15,459 nt of DNA from Bacillota bacterium (GTDB lineage: Bacteria > Bacillota > Clostridia > Christensenellales > Aristaeellaceae), in contig JAEWRJ010000041.1 in the NCBI GenBank assembly GCA_023460055.1, positions 1-15,459 on the forward strand, read 5' to 3'. The notes below the pieces were generated by a model. That model saw only the letters and a program-made list of their open reading frames with translations, was not told where the DNA came from and ran no database searches. Below, piece by piece: positions 14,023 through 15,459 of this stretch; position 1 is the stretch's first letter, and the number at the start of each line of letters is the position of its first letter. The position numbers were made by a program, and so were the translations under genes.

Positions 14023-15306
14023 TCAGGCCTGATCTGTCCGCGCCGCGCGCGGATCTAAGAAATAGTAGGATGAGAGCAGGTAGTCTTGCCCATGCTGCTC
14101 TGCCAGTGAATAGAGCCCGCGCTTCACGGCGGCCAGGCTGCCCTCTCCTGACGCGTACGCGTCAAGGGCCTTCATGTACCGGCGCTTTTGCGCGGGATCG
14201 GCCGTTTCTTTGAAGTATCCCCAGACATGGCTGGCGGCATTGATGGCGCTGCCCCTGTCGAGGGGCAGGTCCAGCGCGCTTTGCGCCAGGCGGAAAAAGG
14301 CGAGCGCGGGGAAGGCTGACTTATCCTTGAGCAGCTCGCGGATCTGCTGATAATGGGACTGGGAATGTTCCAGAACAAGATACTTGTACCTGCCCCACTC
14401 CTTTTCCAATTCGCTTAATTTATAAAAATTCTCAACACAAAGCAAGCATTTGCGGGCGGAGACATTCTTGTCTTTGACCTCCAGCATGATGTCAGGCTTT
14501 TCACCGGCCAGGCTATGGTAGAAATCCATAAACTCATCGATATTGATGGAGGCGGAATGCGCGCCGGGTTTCCTGTCCGGGTCGCTTTGGGAATAGTGGA
14601 TCTTCTGCCGGCCATCCCGCGGTGTCCATGTGGCGGCGCAGGCCCTGATCCACTCCGCCTGCGGGGTCACTTGGGCGGGAGGATTGGCCAGGTGGTGGAG
14701 GTTGTCAAATACCACCGGAATGCCTGAGCGCCTGCTGATCTCCAGCACATCGCCCACATTGTAGCTCCTGTCATCGTTTTCAATGACCAGCCGCCTGCGG
14801 ACGTTTTCTGGCAGCGCCTGGAAGCGTTCAACAAAACGCGCTGAGGCCGCGGCCTTGTCCCCATACACGCCGCCGATGTGCAGGATGATCTTGTTCGTCG
14901 CGTCCACGCCCAGGCTGTCCAGAAACAGGGCGTGATAATCGAGTTCCGCGGCTGCCGCGACCGCTATCTTTTCATCGGGCGAGTTGAGCACCGTGTACTG
15001 GCCCGGGTGCATCGATACCCGCATGCCGCTCCCCTTGATCCTCCCGCCGATCAGGGCCAGGCGGTCTTTGAATTCCTCTGCCCAGAGGATGGTGTTGACG
15101 GGGCTGGAGGCAAAGGGGATGATATCGGAGCTGACGCGGTACAGGCGGATACCGTTTGATATGTTGTATTCCACCATGTTCGCCAGAGCGTCCAGGTTGA
15201 TCCCGATCAGCTCGCGCAGCCGCCCCGGGCTCGCGTTTTTGATCAGGCACTTTTTGATGTCCGTTCCCGGGACGGCCTGCGCCAGGCAGGCATAGCCGAT
15301 GCTCAT
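14023..15306 (-). CDS. uvsE: UV DNA damage endonuclease UvsE fused to DUF1722
   Basis: A 427-residue protein. Residues 1 to about 295 are a UVDE/UvsE TIM-barrel nuclease that nicks DNA 5' to UV photoproducts and starts alternative excision repair. Recognisable metal-site strands, in order: SMHPGQ (H100), ELDYHALFLD, IILHIGG, LVIENDD, PVVFDNLHH, IHYSQSD and IMLEVKDK. After a linker, residues about 303-425 match DUF1722 (YbgA-like): RYKYLVLEHSQSHYQQIREL, HVWGYFKE, and QDYLLSSYYFLDP at the end. DUF1722 is otherwise known fused to DUF523 or beside photolyase genes, so a link to DNA repair fits. The ATG overlaps the stop of the preceding DUF1295 gene. Typical Bacillus UvsE is roughly 100 residues shorter, lacking the second domain. 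Confidence 0.93.
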   Translation of the reverse strand: MSIGYACLAQAVPGTDIKKCLIKNASPGRLRELIGINLDALANMVEYNISNGIRLYRVSSDIIPFASSPVNTILWAEEFKDRLALIGGRIKGSGMRVSMHPGQYTVLNSPDEKIAVAAAAELDYHALFLDSLGVDATNKIILHIGGVYGDKAAASARFVERFQALPENVRRRLVIENDDRSYNVGDVLEISRRSGIPVVFDNLHHLANPPAQVTPQAEWIRACAATWTPRDGRQKIHYSQSDPDRKPGAHSASINIDEFMDFYHSLAGEKPDIMLEVKDKNVSARKCLLCVENFYKLSELEKEWGRYKYLVLEHSQSHYQQIRELLKDKSAFPALAFFRLAQSALDLPLDRGSAINAASHVWGYFKETADPAQKRRYMKALDAYASGEGSLAAVKRGLYSLAEQHGQDYLLSSYYFLDPRAARTDQA

Positions 15307-15459
15307 GGCCGCTTGCTGCCTGATCCCCCGCGCGGGGGCCGGGGGAAGAACTTGCTTGTGCGCCGGGTATAGGCTTCCCAGTCCGCGCGGCCTTTGTACT
15401 TCTTTTCAAGCAGCGGAACGCCGGATACATACAGCAGCATGTAGGTCATCAGCAGCGGG
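15303..15459 (-). CDS. DUF1295 (steroid 5-alpha-reductase-like) membrane enzyme, C-terminus only
   Basis: Only the last 51 codons are in the window. They read YMLLYVSGVPLLEKKYKGR, then ADWEAYTRRTSKFFPRPP, then a short basic tail. This VSGxPLLEKKY ... DWExYxxRTSxFFPxPP pattern is the characteristic end of DUF1295 proteins, polytopic membrane proteins in the same broad fold group as steroid 5-alpha reductases and ICMT methyltransferases. Its stop overlaps the uvsE start (ATGA). The start and the promoter of the operon lie to the right of the window. Reaction and substrate are unknown. Confidence 0.85.
   Translation of the reverse strand, partial: PLLMTYMLLYVSGVPLLEKKYKGRADWEAYTRRTSKFFPRPPRGGSGSKRP

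Overview
The window reads as a GC-rich Firmicutes-type chromosome segment, most likely from a Clostridia-class anaerobe. That is an inference from protein character: a Uup-like ABC-F ATPase, a UvsE endonuclease, an HD-GYP/GAF/GGDEF protein, an Imm-5-like protein, strong AGGAGG-type ribosome binding sites and tight gene overlaps. No rRNA, tRNA, CRISPR array, transposase or phage gene is visible. Almost every gene lies on the minus strand; the one exception proposed here is a 37-residue plus-strand minigene.

Right-hand block (15459 down to 9493): a probable six-gene operon read right to left. It comprises the end of a DUF1295 membrane enzyme, a UV-damage endonuclease (UvsE) fused to a DUF1722 domain, a cobalamin-binding protein without a DNA-binding domain, an FtsX/MacB-type permease, its LolD/MacB-type ATPase, and a CrtI/CrtISO-like FAD oxidoreductase with a cysteine-rich C-terminal tail. 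Overlaps of 3-8 bp and gaps of 25 and 50 bp join the genes, and a strong intrinsic terminator closes the unit. UV repair, a B12 module like those of light-sensing proteins and a carotenoid-desaturase-like enzyme together suggest a light or redox stress response coupled to a lipid or polyene product; this is inference.

Middle block (9366 to 7788): a VOC protein, an Imm-5-like protein broken by a 2-base slip in a CG repeat, and a small HD-domain phosphohydrolase, separated by gaps under 50 bp.

Intergenic 7787-7249 is the most unusual stretch. On the plus strand a promoter, Shine-Dalgarno site, 37-codon ORF and T-rich terminator form a self-contained gene. On the minus strand a consensus-like promoter lies inside that ORF and fires back across its ribosome binding site towards an intrinsic terminator. 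The layout resembles a small gene with an antisense RNA, or alternatively an attenuated leader for the next operon.

Left-middle block (7248 to 2487): a three-gene operon of an ICMT-like membrane methyltransferase, a GH3-family acyl-adenylating enzyme with an altered nucleotide motif, and a membrane GAF-GGDEF(degenerate)-HD-GYP phosphodiesterase, linked by 4 and 10 bp overlaps and ended by an intrinsic terminator.

Left block (2461 to 1): a zinc-dependent medium-chain alcohol dehydrogenase with its own promoter and a possible LacI-type operator, then a 426-base gap with a candidate structured non-coding RNA, then the N-terminal part of a Uup-like ABC-F ATPase that runs off the window.
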